DNA from: Montifringilla adamsi
Lineage: Eukaryota > Chordata > Aves > Passeriformes > Passeridae
Direction of reading: 5' to 3'
NCBI GenBank assembly: GCA_017590115.1
Contig: JAGGNK010013670.1
Location: forward strand, 824,016 to 888,015
DNA length: 64,000 nt
The notes beneath the pieces were generated by a model, which ran no database searches, was not told the DNA's origin, and saw nothing but the letters and a program-made list of their open reading frames with translations. Shown here piece by piece: positions 1 through 12,350 of this stretch; the stretch's first letter is position 1, and the number at the start of each line of letters is the position of its first letter. The translations under genes and the position numbers were made by a program.

Positions 1-25
1 CTGGAGGTTTTACTTTTTTTTTTGG

Positions 26-59
<34 letters not shown>

Positions 60-60
60 T
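1..60. repeat. Poly-T tract
   Basis: Nearly pure T from about 11 to 56, broken by a single GGTC. It could be a simple repeat or the reverse complement of a retroposon poly-A tail, but no retroposed body is recognisable to its right. Confidence 0.85.
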
Positions 61-2467
61 CTTTCCCAGGCTCAGGCTGGGCAGGTAAAACCCCAGTCCC
101 TCTTTTGTCTTCCTGACTGACCCCCACACCCTCCTGCGAGGCAACAAGGGCTGCTCCTCCCCTGCTCAGCCACCACCACAGGCTGCTGGCAGCGTTGGGT
201 GAAGGAACTTTGGGCAGACTTGTCTTCCCCAGGGAAAGGTGTTGCAGTAAGGTAGAAAAATTATAAAGAAAGACCTCATGAAATCAGGCCTGCTCTCCTA
301 AAATCAGTGGCTGGCCTTATCAGGCTAGCCCTTTGCAAGTTCCCATGTGAAAGCAATCCTGGTGGGAGCAGTTCATTAACATAACAACCTATTCCTGGGT
401 AAAAAACAACCTGCATCTGTATAAACTGGTTTTACACCTTAGAAAAATGAACACTATACTGACCATTAAAGTGATTGGCAAGAGAGCTCCTGACCAACTG
501 CAGTCCCACACGAGGTCTGTAAAACTGTATAGAAAGGAGTGATGTGAATGAAGAGGGGGCTTTTTCCACCATGAAGAAATGTGATTTATTGCCATGGGAA
601 GGTCCCAGCCCGAGGCTGCTGCAGCTCCAGGAGCATTTGGCCAGCGCTGCCGGGGTCTGTGCAGGGCCGGGGGCTGGATCCCGGTGGATCTTCCACCCCC
701 GGAGATTCTGTGACTCTGATTCCTCAGAGGAATCACCTGCAGCTCCTTTCTCAGGTGTGGGATGGCCCAAGGAGCTCATTAAACACCCCACAGCTCCTGC
801 AATTGGAGCTGTTTCCATTTCCCTTGACACAAGCAGCTCCCAGCATTTTTTTTTCTCTCTTGCAGACTGAGACCCCAGACTTGAACGCAGGGAGGAGCAG
901 TTCTGGAGGAATGTTGGCAGGAGTCACCTGCTCCACATCTCTAACAGGCTTCCAGCTCACACTGGCTGGTTCCTTTGGGTATTAGTGCTGAAATCACTTT
1001 AACTATGAGTAGTGCTGAATAAACTCCGAATTATTCGTAGCAGGATCAGTGTGAGACAGAAAATGAGTGTTCACATTGTTTAGAGATTCGATATTATTTT
1101 TTATCAATAGGATTCCGGATTTTCTAGGCTGTTTGCGGACTTCACTCCTCCTTTGATAATACAATGTGAGTTTTTGATGTTTCTTATCCCCCATCTAAAG
1201 CCTTCAAAGCCAGGCAGCGAGGGCCGGGCTGTGCTGGCTTTGTGCTCCTTTTGTTCTGTTTTCACTGTGCCTGGAGATCCCAAACCTCCTGCACAGGGCG
1301 GTGGCAGCGCATCCCTCCCTCCCTGCCCGGCGTCATTCCCTGGAAGGTGGGAGGGTGCAGGGGCAGGTCTGGCTGCGGGGCTGCCTCGGGCCCTGCAGGG
1401 TTTTGTGCCCTGGACAAGCCCCAGAGTGACCCCCCTGCTGACCCTGAGAGAGAAGCTTGAGCTGGAGGCCTCCAGAGGTCCCTTCCATCCCATAATATCT
1501 GGGGGCTGTTCCATGTAAGAGCTGAGTTTTCCCCGGGGCCATCCCAAATGGTTCCCAGCCATGCACTGGGGATTTTGCTCCCGGTCCCATAACAGAATCC
1601 TGAGTCCTGCAGCCAAGGCAAACCCGCTCTGCTCTTTGCACCTCAAGGCCACCAGAGCAGGACCCTTTCCCCCTTCCCATTGTCTCTTCCCGTGGTTTTA
1701 GGGTGGTTTGGGGAGTATCTGTTTTTTTCCTTCAAAATCTTCAAATTGTTATCCAAAACCCAGAATCCCTCAAGGCCTTCTGTGTCTAATCAGCAAATAT
1801 CACCTGATTTTGTGGGGATGAAGTCATTATGTCTCCCTCAGCAAAAAACCTGCTTCTCCTTTTTCCCCAGGGGGAGGAGAGGCCTTCCCTCAGGATTATG
1901 GGATTAAGCAGAGCTTTAAAAGAGAAATCTTGCTTTGTTACTTAAAGAACTTAATCTGAAATCCCCTCCACAGTGAGTGGGGCTTTGCAAATGCTGAGTA
2001 AGGGATTGGAGCTGATCCCTGCCCCGGGTCTCGCTGCCCTGCCCTCCAGGCCTGGAGCTCCAGGTGGGATCAGCCCACCTTAGAGCACTCCCGGTGTCCT
2101 GCTTTTCTCCTGGGATGTGCTTTGGGCACAGCTGGATGGGCCCCCCTCCTCCGGGATGCCAGCCTTGGGTGGAAGTCACAGCGCAGCCTTGGGATAAGCC
2201 CAAACATCCCTGATCCCTGGGATTTGCCATTGGATGTGGCTGAGCTGCCTTAAAGGCACCTCCCGTGCCTCACCCCACCTGGAGAAGTTCCAGCTCTCCC
2301 AGGAGGTCTCCAGGGGTGTTTGGGATGGAGCTGCCCATGGCCAGATCCCACCCCACCAATGGATTTCCCTGCTCCAGCCTTTCCACAGCCCCTGGGGGAG
2401 AGCAGCCAAACCTCCAACAACCCAAAAGGAAGGTGGAAAACCACCTGGCTGCTGTGTGTACCTGCTA
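61..2467. other. Unique non-coding DNA
   Basis: No exon, RNA gene or transposon is recognised. Positions 240-430 are AT-richer than the surroundings and contain TAAC/TTAT-type motifs like other candidate regulatory blocks in the window. Frames of up to about 180 codons occur on the minus strand (1,104-1,652) but are low-complexity, overlap frames on the other strand and have no splice context. Confidence 0.5.
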
Positions 2468-2540
2468 GATTTATATCTATTTATAGTTATAGTTACAGTT
2501 ATAGTTGTTATAGTTATATTTATAGTTATTTTTATTTATC
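2468..2540. repeat. Imperfect (TATAGT)n AT-rich simple repeat
   Basis: Successive TATAGT / TTATAGT / TTACAGT units run from about 2,470 to 2,540. A degenerate 6-bp microsatellite. The minus-strand frame crossing it reads as N/Y/K repeats, which explains that apparent coding signal. Confidence 0.85.
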
Positions 2541-3107
2541 CACTCTCCCAAGGCACGAGAGCTACAGAGTGCTTGGAAGAGCTCTCTGAGTCCCCAGCCA
2601 GCAGAGGAGCTGCTGCTGGGATGAATCCATTCTGTCTCCTCAGCAGTGCCATGTGCCATGTTCTGCCTCTGAAATTTGTGTGCATTTCTGGCCCAGTGGA
2701 GGAGCTCTGGCCGTATGCTCATCCCACACTCCAGGGAATTACACCCAGAGCATCTCCTGATGGAAGGAGGAGGGGATGGCTCTGCCTCCTCCTTCCTCCC
2801 AGCCAGAGCCCAAATCCCAGCTGGAGCTCTCCTGGCAGCCCAAAGCATGAGTGGGAATTCCTCAGCAGATTTTAGACCCTTGAAGAGGGTCAGGAACAGA
2901 GCTGGGACATTTACAGACCTCTGTTACCAACAGAAATTTGGGAGGCTCCACCAAGGAGCTGGAAAGCCCTTCCCAAGCTTTTCCTCCTGTTTGTGTTTGT
3001 TGTTCAGTTTGTGCTCCCCGGGACTGCCTTTTGTATCACAAAAATGCAATTTGGGGGACTTGGGGGAGTTTTCTGCTGTGTTGAACTGTCACTGGTGACT
3101 GTAGAGC
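2541..3107. other. Unique non-coding DNA
   Basis: Nothing recognisable. Plus-strand frames here are chance extensions through the repeat to the left. Confidence 0.5.
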
Positions 3108-3255
3108 CACAGAGCATTTGGGGTTGGAAGGGACCCTAAAGCTCCTCTCCTCCAGCCCCTGCCAAGGGCAGGGACCCTTTCCACCATCCCAGCTTGGTCA
3201 AAGCCCCACCCAGCCTGGCCTGGGTTTCCAGGGATCCAGGGGCAACCACAAACAG
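3108..3255 (-). mobile_element. CR1: CR1 LINE 3' end fragment
   Basis: Read on the minus strand, this is the terminal CR1 segment. On + it begins with GGTTGGAAGGGACC and continues to the diverged counterpart of the 'gggacacctcccac..cccagg' signature of better copies at 16,741 and 43,310. It is 5'-truncated and diverged, with no target-site duplication visible. Confidence 0.8.
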
Positions 3256-5439
3256 CAGAGAAATGCAATGGAAATATCCAGGCTGCAAATATTGTCCCTT
3301 TCAGTGCTGGACACTGCTGTGGTGGCAGCTGCAGGGACACCTCAGTGGCCTGGGGGTGTTGGATCCCAGTTAAAATTCCAACTGGCAGGTGCAAGGATGG
3401 GATCTGTAGCGGCTGTTCCCAGAGGTGCTGCTGGGAGCAGGATCAGCACAGCATCCCTGAGCATTCCCAAAGCCTGGGGAACATTCCCGGCAGCTCCTGG
3501 ACAATTCCACCTGGAGTTTTACCACGCTGGACACCACAGTGTCACCCTGGCCCCTCCTACTGGCCAGGGGCCATGTGTCAGTGCCAGAGCTGCCAGCCCA
3601 AGGCCAGGCTCTGCACATCAAAATCTCTTGGAAGTCTCCCCAGGTTTGCTGCAAGGTGTGTGGAGGCTGCTCTCCTCCTTCCTGCTCTGCCTTGGATGCA
3701 ACATTCCCAGGAAAACTCCAGGGAAAGTGTGTGTGAGTGCAAACCAGGGCAAGGCAGGAGGAGAGCAGGAACTCAAGGAGATCTGCAGCTCCCAGAAGGC
3801 TGCCCTAAAAGAAGGCACTAAGCTGGGATGAATGATGCATGAGATAAAATCCTGGGCACAGCAGGGAGGGGGAAGGAAGGGTGGTGGAAATGGGGAAATG
3901 GATGAGAGAGACGAGTAGAAGAGCCAGAAGAGCAGGGACAGCATTTATCAGGAGCAGTTTTGTGTTTCCAAGGGGGGAAAGAAAATAAACACATGAAACC
4001 AAACCAAAAACCTTGTGCAAAAATTCCAGCCTCAAGGAGCATCATGGAGGGTGGGAGGGACTGGTGACATGAACAGTGTCACTTGGAGCTCTTTTCTGTG
4101 TTCCAGAGAGAGAAACAGCTCCAGGAGCCCTGCAGGGCCAGGTCCCTCCAGCCAGGCCAGCAGGGGTGGGTCTGCCCTAAATAGGCTCCTTTGGGCTGTA
4201 GGAGTGGGAATGGAGAGGGAAAACAAAGGGAGCAGAGAGCCTTCGGGCACTTGGAAATTGTGAAATTGAAAATGTTTAATCTCATCATGGTTAATGATGT
4301 GGATTTCTGGGAGCATGGGAATACATTTATGTGCAGGAGCAGGGGCCAGGGAAGGGCTCCCAGAACCCTCTCTCCTCAGGGACCTGAGCCCAGGAGGATG
4401 GGGATGGCCACAGCAGAGGGGTTTGGGAGGCAGAGCAGGGATTTGGTGCCTCAGGGGCTGGGAATGAGGGAAAGCAGGGGACCAGAGGCTGGGGTGACCC
4501 TGGGCAGGTCCCTGCAGAGCCTCTGGTGCTGCTGGGCTGGCTCTGCAGGGATGGGCTGGGGGAGCTGGGCTGACAAAAGCTGAGCCTGGGGAAGGTGAGG
4601 GAAGAGCCAGGGCTGGGGCTTTGTTAATGGGTCTCAGAGCCAGGGAAGGAGCTGCTGGGCCAGGAGGAGGAGGAGGAGGAGAGGCAGTGCCTGTTCTTCC
4701 CAAGGACAGGGAGTTGTCCTCGCAGGGCTGTGCTGTAAATCTGCTGTGCAGAGCAAGGAGAGGCAGCTCCAGGACATTCAGCAGCTCCTTTTCCACGGGC
4801 AGGAGCCCAGAAACATCCCCAGAAACCCTGGTGTTGCTGTGGCTCCAGGTTATCCGGGGTCTCACACACTTCCCATGTGGATACAGCCCTGCTCCAGAGG
4901 GTTCCAGGAGCTCCTGGAGGATGGTCCCAGCTCCTGAGCCCCAGCTCTGCCTGCTGGGGCTGCCCTCGTGTGCCCTGGTCCTGTCCCAGTGTTCTGCAGC
5001 CAAGGAATTGACCCAAACAAAGCAATGCTGTGAGGCTTTATCCCCTTGGCCTGGATTCACTCCTGTGCCCTCAGTGCTCCCTGGAATTCTGCTGGCCATG
5101 GATTCGTTCTGCTGCTGTTAAACCTTGAACACCTTGAAGGCCAGGCTTTGGGAGAAAGGCCTGGGATGCCATGGTGTGAGTGAGAAAGCAGCTGCAAGAG
5201 CTGGGTCTGCTCTCCCCTCTCCTGACCACCCTGCTGGGCTTTTCCAAAGCCCTCCTGGAGCCACCTCTGCCAGGGATGGTGCAGAGCAGCCCCTGTATGG
5301 GCACAGCCTCTTGGAGCCTGGATCCTGCAGGACCAGGGGCTGCCTGGGGGCTGTTTACCATCTCTATTCCAGTTTTGTGTCAGGTTGGTGACACCAGGGC
5401 AGGATCCCCAGCCCTGCCCTGCCTTTCCTCGGCTGTAAA

Positions 5440-5500
5440 TATTAACGATAGGGGTCAAGTGGAGTTAAGTGGCTGCATTAATTATTCATCAGTTCCTCAG
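5440..5500. promoter_or_regulatory. Short AT-rich block with homeodomain-type motifs
   Basis: Contains AAATATTAACGATA and GCATTAATTATTCATC (ATTAATTAT core) inside GC-richer DNA. Such motif-dense blocks are often conserved enhancers in vertebrates. No alignment can be made here, so this is inference from composition only. Confidence 0.2.
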
Positions 5501-7394
5501 GAAGGGAGGGCGGTGGCACAGCACGGCTTTACCTTTGTCTGGGGAGTGTTTGGGCAGCCCAGGAGCTCGGCTGGGCAGGGTTTGCTCGGGACTCTGAGTT
5601 CGGTGCTCTGCTGGGTGGGATTGGAGCCGCAGCCCCCCGTGCAGAGCAGCGGGCACAGCACATTCTGCACGAATAAACGAGGCAAAACTGAGCTCCCCTC
5701 CAAAGCCAGCTCCAAAGGCAGGAGGGCTGCTCGGCCAGAGCTTCCCTTCAGCGAGAGCTCTGCTCCTCGATTAAAAATGCAAAGCCTTTAGTGCTCACAC
5801 TCATCACCCTGACAGGGGTTTGTGGTAACTGCGGGACAAAACTCCAGTTAAAGGCACAGGGAAACCACAGCTGCAGCACTGCTCAGAGCTCAGCAGTGAG
5901 TTCTGGAAGAAGGGGTTGGGTTCAGTCCTTGCCCTTCACCCTTCCCACTGCAGTTTGGCAATGCCAGCACCTTTGGCAGTTCTCTTTCTTCTGGGTCTTT
6001 GCCTGAACCGTTTCCTGGCTTTGTCCTCTGCCTCAGTTCTGTGTGAGAGCCCCGTTAAGGCCAGGCAGGTCTGGTTTCCCGGTTCCTGGTGCACGTTCTG
6101 CATGTGGACACCTGTCTGCTGCTCCTTCCAGAGGCTGCTGCCTGTGGGCTCAGATGCTGAGGCTGCTTTTGGTGCCTGGCCAAAGGATGAGACCTCCCTG
6201 GCCCAGCTGTACCTGCTCTCATCCTCACTGAACTGGGGCAATCGCCCCCAGCCCTTCCCAGCACAGCCTCCTCTTTTCCTGGGAAATCCAGCTGTTCCAG
6301 AGGTGACCTGATTCCCTGGGAAACCAACAGAGTTGAGCCCTTAATCCACCCCAGTGTGATGAGCTTGCAGCAGCAGCAGCTGAGCTGAAAGTAAAACCCT
6401 GACCAACATCCCAGGGCCAGGAGCCAACTCTGGAGTTCTCTGCCTCCTGTTGGATCAGCCAGCCGGGAAGGGCTGCAATGACAACCCCACCCTGACCTGG
6501 CCCTCAGCACCACATCAACGAGCTGAGGAAAGCTTTACTGATAGCCTGCGCTGGCAGGTCCTGAAATCCAACAAAACTCAGGAAAAAGGCAAAAACACTG
6601 ATGGAGACTTGACTGAAAAATAGAAATAGTCTTGCTGGCACATGTAGAGAAGGGAGAAATCACCAGCCAGTGAAGGAGCTGCTGTAAACACCTTGCCCTG
6701 GGCAGCTGGGGCTCCATGGCAGATGCATTTCAGAATTTGGATTTAGGGAATTCTTGATGTGAGCTTTGTGCCCTCCCAACCACATCCTCCTGTGCAGAGC
6801 ACAAGGAACATCTCTGCAAAACCAAATGTCTTCCCTGCTTTGAAAGAGGTGCTCCACGTCTGCCTGAGCTCGGCTGGGAGGAGGAGGAGGGGCTTTGCTG
6901 TGAGCTCAGCAGGTTCAGGCCCGCACTGGAAACCCAGGCAGAAAAGTGGGATAACCAGGAGAGGATAACAAGGAGCCAAGAGAGGCTTGGGGTTGTTCAG
7001 GATAACCAAGAGAGTCCTGCTTGGCCAGTCCTTCCTTTCCTGTCCTGTTTCAGTCCCTTGCTCTACAGGCTCAGGTTTGGAACCACCCCAGGCTTCTGCT
7101 GCAGGAACGATGTCCCAGCCCTTTGGTTTTCCATCTCTTCTCCTTTCCTAATCCCTGGCATTGAGCAGTCAGGGCCCTGCTGAGGCCACGGGCTCCTGGA
7201 GGGGTGAAAAGCCACACAAGGTGACCTGTGGTGGCCTTTGCTCTGTGTGGGTGTCACCCCTGCCTGGGCTGGCACTGATACCTCGGGGTTTAAGTTTTTC
7301 TGTTCTGTTTTGGTGTGCAGCTTTTAGCTTTATATTAAGTGTTCCTGGGATCTTTCCACAGAGTAGTGAAGACAAAACAATCCCATTCTAGCTG

Positions 7395-7560
7395 GAGACT
7401 CAAAGACATTCTCTTCAAACTTCAGGCCCAAAGCATAAACAACGTGAGAAGAGGAGGGCGGGCAAGGAGGATGAAATTTCATCTTTTGAAGCTATTAATT
7501 GGACAGCTGGCTCCTATATGCAAATGGCTAAAGCTAATAAAAATGTAAGATCTTGTGACC
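7395..7560. promoter_or_regulatory. AT-rich conserved-looking block
   Basis: A block with GAAATTTC, CTATTAATTGG, CTCCTATATGC, ATGCAAAT (an octamer-like POU motif, at about 7,518) and AAAGCTAATAAAAATG, in contrast to the GC-rich flanks. It looks like a candidate non-coding element; conservation is untested. Confidence 0.22.
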
Positions 7561-8772
7561 AAGCCCTCTTTTTCTCCCATCTTGGAGCCATCCAGGCAGA
7601 GGCACAACTGTGGCTCAGGTACTGCCAGGGCCCTTCAATAAATATCCACCTTATTCCTCTGAACTCCATCTAGCCTCTGCTCCAGCTCCTTAAGGCATCA
7701 GCACCACCAGCCCTGCAGCTGCTCAGGCCACAGGGAGGTGTGGGATGAGTTTGATGAATTTGATGGGTTTGATGAGTTTAGTGAGCTGGGCTGAGCTGCT
7801 GCTCCAGGGCACTCGATGGGAGAGGATCCTGGATGGATACCCAAGCAAATCTGGGAGGATCCCCATGGCCCCTGGAGCGAGCAGGAGCCCAGTGAGGCTG
7901 GGAAGCACCGAGTGCAGGGGATGCAGGTAAGGCAGGGAGGTGTTGCCACCTCTGCTCCTGACCCAAGGACCCCCGTCCTGTTCCCTTCCAGGGACCCCCT
8001 GGAGCCCTGGGTCAGGAGGAGGCTGCAGAGGCAGCTTGAGGTCACAGCTGGCTTCATCCATCCAGGCTCCATCTCCAGCAGAACCCCAGGGTGACCAAAG
8101 GTGAACTCTCCTCCCTGTGATCCCCCAGTCTTGGCATTCCCTCCAAAATCCAGAACTGTTCTGTGCTGCCTGCTTTAAACTCTTCAGTTCCAACAGCTGC
8201 TCCTTGGCTTTCCCAAGGAAGGCTCCCATTTCCAGAGCACTGTTAATCCTGGATCACACTATTTCCTGGTGCATGGGGTGTTTGCATACCTCACTTCTAT
8301 TCTATTTTATTCTATTCCTTCTCTGCACTTTGCTTCCATGTTTTATTCCAATAGTCCTGCTGTGCCTCAGGAGCTTCTGAGCTCTAATAATAATTGTAGG
8401 GGTAATAAAATAAATCATCCTGCTGCTACCTGCATATGCCTGGTTACTTTCCTTGCATTTCTAATAGGAGCTGGACTGGATCAGTTGGGAGTTTGGACAT
8501 TTTCCTTTGAGTTCTCTGTCTCTTGTCACTCCCAAACCTGTCACAGCCCAAACAGCTCAGCACAGCCTCATGGCCACCAGGTGCCATCAACCCATGACAA
8601 GTGGCTGAGGGTTCTCACTGAGGCTTTTGTGTGGGTGAAATCCCAAGAGATGAAGGGCTGGCTGTTCAGAGACCCCAGGCTGTGACAGTCACTGAGTGAA
8701 GGTGCTGAGTCAACACTAATGAGTTTTGGATTATCCAGGTGGAAACAAACAGGAGCTGGAGAACTCCTGACG

Positions 8773-9141
8773 GAGCTGGAAGGGGGCTCAGCCTGGAGAA
8801 AAGGAGGCTCAGGGGGCCCTTGTGGCTCTGCACAACTCCTGACAGGAGGGGACAGCCGGGGGGTCGGGCTGTGCTCCCAGGGAACAGGGACAGGAGGAGA
8901 GGGAACGGCCTCAGGCTGGGCCAGGGGAGGCTCAGAGTGGATACTGGGAAAATTCCTCCATGGAAAGGGTTACTCAACCCTGGCACAGCTGTTCAGGGCA
9001 GGGGTGGAGTCCCCCTGGAGGAGTTTAACAGCCCTGTGCATGTGGCACTTGGGGACATGGGGCAGTGGTGGCCTTGGCAGTGCTGGGGTGGTTGGACTCG
9101 ATGGTCTCAGAGGAGTTTTTTAGCTGCAGTGACTCTGCAAG
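8773..9141 (+). mobile_element. CR1: CR1 LINE 3' fragment
   Basis: Classic avian CR1 tail. From left to right: 'ctcagcctggagaaaagg', 'cacaactcctgacaggagg', 'gggaacagggacaggaggag', 'ggcctcaggctgggcc', then the terminal TTGGACTCGATGGTCTCAGA. Same subfamily as the copies at 32,570, 39,080 and 48,990. 5'-truncated, so it keeps only the 3' part downstream of the reverse transcriptase. Confidence 0.93.
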
Positions 9142-10881
9142 AAAAGCCTTCAGCCTCTGTGACTTTTTCAACCATCTCTGGCCATGGCAGTTTCCAATTT
9201 TAGAACAGAAGAGCAGCAAAAATTTGGGAGCAAAATGGATCCTTCAGAGCTGCCCTTGCAGGTGGTAAAGGGACAAGGGAGGGTTTAATTCTTGTCCAGT
9301 TCCACACCAGGAGAGGTGGCTGAGTCATGAACACCATTCCCAGAGCAACAGTTTGGGACTGCAGCCACATCCTCCCTGCTCTGCTGGAAATGAGGGATTG
9401 GAGACATTCTATCCTCACCTGGAGGCACAAAAACATGAAGTTTTGGGAGGCTGATGTTGCTGGCTTATGAGCTCAGGATGGAGCTTTATCCATCACAGCC
9501 CTGGGACTCCAGGCTCTGTCTCCAAGGGGCAGAGGAAGGTGGGTCCTGTGTCCATGGAGAGCCTGGCACAGCCAGCCCTCCCTCAGATCCCCAGGTACAG
9601 CAGGAATTCCCTGACCAAGCCCCACCTGTACAAGTGTGAAGACAAAACCTTCCAGAGCTGAGGGGATTTGCTCCATGTCCACTTGAGGAAATTGCAGGAG
9701 AAGGAATATTCTTATTTTTTCCTTTCCCTTCGGTGTCCCAAAGACAGGAGGAAGGAGGTTTCAAGGCCTTACGGCTCCTGGGAAAGTGTTTTTTAGGTTT
9801 AATAAGAATGGAAAAACCCATCCATCAATCCTTTCCTGCAGCTCCAAGCCCTCAGCCACACCAGGATTTATGAAGCAGCACATTTGTGATGTGTTCAAGT
9901 GCCTGAATCCTCCAGAGCTTCTCTGTTCATTCTGTACTTTGGGGATGACAAAATAAAGCCTGGGCAGGAACTGGGACAAGGGGGAGAACTGCACTGAGCC
10001 AGCTCCAAGCCAGAGCCAGCCAAAATCCTGGAGACCCTGAAGTGAGTCACATTTGATTCTTTGCCTTTTTTTTGCCCTCTGTGCCCCTCCAGGTGCTGCA
10101 CAGCTGCTGCTCCTGGGGGATGGAGGCTCCTGAGGAAATCCAGGATCACAGATGGGCTCCATGTCCTGGTGCCCAAGGGCCTTGTGCCCAGGGGCACTCC
10201 CAGCCCCCACCCACCCACCCAGGGAGGGTCTTCAGGGGACTTTTGGAGGGGTTTGACAACTCACTAGGGTGTCCCATTGGAGAGGAGATGCCTGGAACCA
10301 CCACAGAGGGAGCCAGGAGCTTCCCATGAGGAATTTGGTGTGGAGCTCCCTCCCAGGGTGCTGGCACTGGGCTGAGCTGGCTGTGGAAGAGAAGAGGGGA
10401 GGCGGATTGTCCCTGCTGGACAGCACTGGACAGCAATCCTGGGGACCCTGGACCTTGGCCAGGGATGGGCCAGGGGGTTCCTGTGAGGAGAAAACGCCTG
10501 GATGAATGGACATGGAAAGTGGAGTGGAATGCACTGTCCATCCTGGGCTGGGTGATAAGGGGAGATCAAATGGAGCTGGAAATGTTTCCTTGGCTGCAGG
10601 CATGGAATGGAAAAGAAAAGCCCTTTCACTGGAAGGGTTTAGCTGTTCTCCTTGCAGAATTACAGGGAGCCTCTCCTGGGAGCTGCTTCACCGAGGGGTA
10701 AAATCCAGCTGGGCCCTGGGGCAGAGCGCTGTGCCCGGCTCCCTCCCTGGCCATCCTGAGGTCAGGGCTCTGGAGTGCCCTTCTCAGCCCTGCCCCTCCT
10801 GTGCCCCCAAACCCCTCTGTGCTGGGCACCCCCATTGGTTCTGCACTGTCCCTTCGTGCTGCTGCGTCCCTGGCACCGGGC
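9142..10881. other. Unique non-coding DNA
   Basis: No exon or repeat recognised. GC-rich overlapping frames on both strands (for example minus 9,761-10,210 and 10,232-10,629) are chance frames. Confidence 0.5.
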
Positions 10882-10966
10882 AGGGCTGGGCTGGGCTGGG
10901 CCGGGCTGGGCTGGGCTGGGTTGGACTGGGATGGGCTGGGCTGGGCCGGGCCGGGCTGGGCTGGGG
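10882..10966. repeat. (GGGCT)n pentanucleotide array
   Basis: About 17 tandem 5-bp units, mostly GGGCT with GGGCC, GGGTT and GGACT variants. It carries about sixteen GGG runs separated by two bases, a strong G-quadruplex pattern on the + strand. It keeps several frames open on both strands (WAGLG-type peptides), which explains the 274-codon frame running through it. Confidence 0.93.
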
Positions 10967-12039
10967 GCTCCCTGCTGCTGCTTTCTTCTTCTTTTCCATG
11001 TTTTGTGAGCCTCTCCCACAGCCTGTGATTCCGTTTGGATCCCCGCTGGCTGCTCCTGCCCTCCTCTCCAGCCCCCAGCCTGTGCTGGGCCTTGCTCAGG
11101 GCCTGGCTCCTGGTCCAGACAGCTCCTTAGCCAAACTGAGCTGTGTTCACTTCCAGAAATGGGATTTTGGGCAGAACTTGCAGTCTGCCTCCAATCCCAT
11201 TCCTGCAGTGGCTCAGGCTCCCGGGATGGATCTGCAGGAGCCTGGCCAGAGGCTTTGGAAGATGCTGGTCATGCTGAAGGACTTCTTCAGAGTGAAAACC
11301 TTCCATCCTCGGAGCCCAAACTGTGTTTGAGGTATTTAAATATCCTGAGGTCAGGCTCTCTGTAGCTCAGATCTCACTGGCAGCCCATGCAAATTAAAGT
11401 CCTGCATAAAAGGAAAGTTAAGCTTCCTAAACCACTCTTGAAAATCTTTACTTGCACCTTTATTGCTGTTTCCCTGGACCCTCCATGGCACATTTCCTTT
11501 TGTGCCTCTCCCAGCATCCCCAGACTGTGGTCCTCTCTCATTTGGGGTGTTCATTATTTTCCTCACAGCATGAAGTGCTGCAGCCTCTGAGCAGCCTGGT
11601 CCTTCACTCTCCTTCCCACCTCCATCCCATCAGACATTCCTGCTCCCTTTGGCTCACTGACTTTATATCCTGACTCCAGCTGCAGCCTGTGCCAGCCCCA
11701 CGAGCTCCATGCTGGGGCTCCAGAAATCAGGGAATGTTTCTGCAGCTAAGCAAAAAACACTGGGGGTTTTTCCCTGCTCCCCTGAGGCTTTTCCAGGAGA
11801 GGCTTTGCAGCCAGGTGGGTGCTGGGGAGGTTTGGGGGAGCCTGGAGAGCAGCAGGACACAACTCCTCACAATTCCTCAGCTCCTGGAGGGATCGGCAGC
11901 CCCGGCTGACAAACCCTGGGTGTCTCTGGCAGCGCTCCATCATTTTGATCTGGATTTTGACACCATGTCTCTCTCTCCAGTACTAACAGAATGGGAAAGG
12001 AAATTATGTGTATTTGAACAAATCACAGCACTCTGACAG
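10967..12039. other. Unique non-coding DNA
   Basis: Nothing recognisable apart from GC-rich chance frames. Confidence 0.5.
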
Positions 12040-12350
12040 GAGTCAGGAGCAGTTTTAATGAAGCGGATTTGTTCCCTGTCTCATCCCCCTGACTGGTAAA
12101 TTTAACTTGGCTTTGTCCCTTTAAATAACAGAAATCTGTGATGTCACATCTAATGGTCCATCAGCGTCTGTAATGCCATCAGTCACAGAGGCAATAATAT
12201 GACAGAGATATTTTTTTAATGATAAATGGCTTCTATCGTTCTGGAAAAGATCCCGCCTTAAATGGATTGAGGTCGTGCAAAAAGATTCCTTTGGATTAGT
12301 TTGGGGTTTTTTTCCGATTGAACTGAAGTGAGGGTTGAATTGGCTCGGGA
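12040..12350. promoter_or_regulatory. AT-rich, motif-dense conserved-looking block
   Basis: About 300 bp with low CpG and many short motifs: TTTAATGAAG, CCCTTTAAATAAC, TGATGTCACATC (a CRE-like TGATGTCA), GGCAATAATATGACAG (a TALE-type TGACAG), TTTTTTTAATGATAAATGG. No repeat family fits and no frame is open for long. It resembles vertebrate conserved non-coding elements; conservation is not demonstrated. Confidence 0.3.

Larger units (their letters stand above)
3256..8772. other. Unique non-coding DNA with small simple repeats
   Basis: About 5.5 kb with no recognised exon. Included are a short (GAG)n run at about 4,663-4,682, an imperfect TTTGATGAA-type 9-bp repeat at about 7,744-7,790, and a (TATTC)n stretch at about 8,299-8,325. 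Two AT-rich blocks stand out and are listed separately (5,440-5,500 and 7,395-7,560). The longest frame, minus 4,032-5,099, is proline/serine-rich low complexity and is not believed. Confidence 0.5.

Noticed and set aside
4032..5099. 355-codon minus-strand frame
   Set aside because: Pro/Ser/Leu-rich composition, opposite frames equally open, no recognisable motif or conserved start.
10506..11330. 274-codon plus-strand frame
   Set aside because: Its openness comes from the GGGCT array (10,882-10,966) and GC-rich flanks; no domain or splice context.
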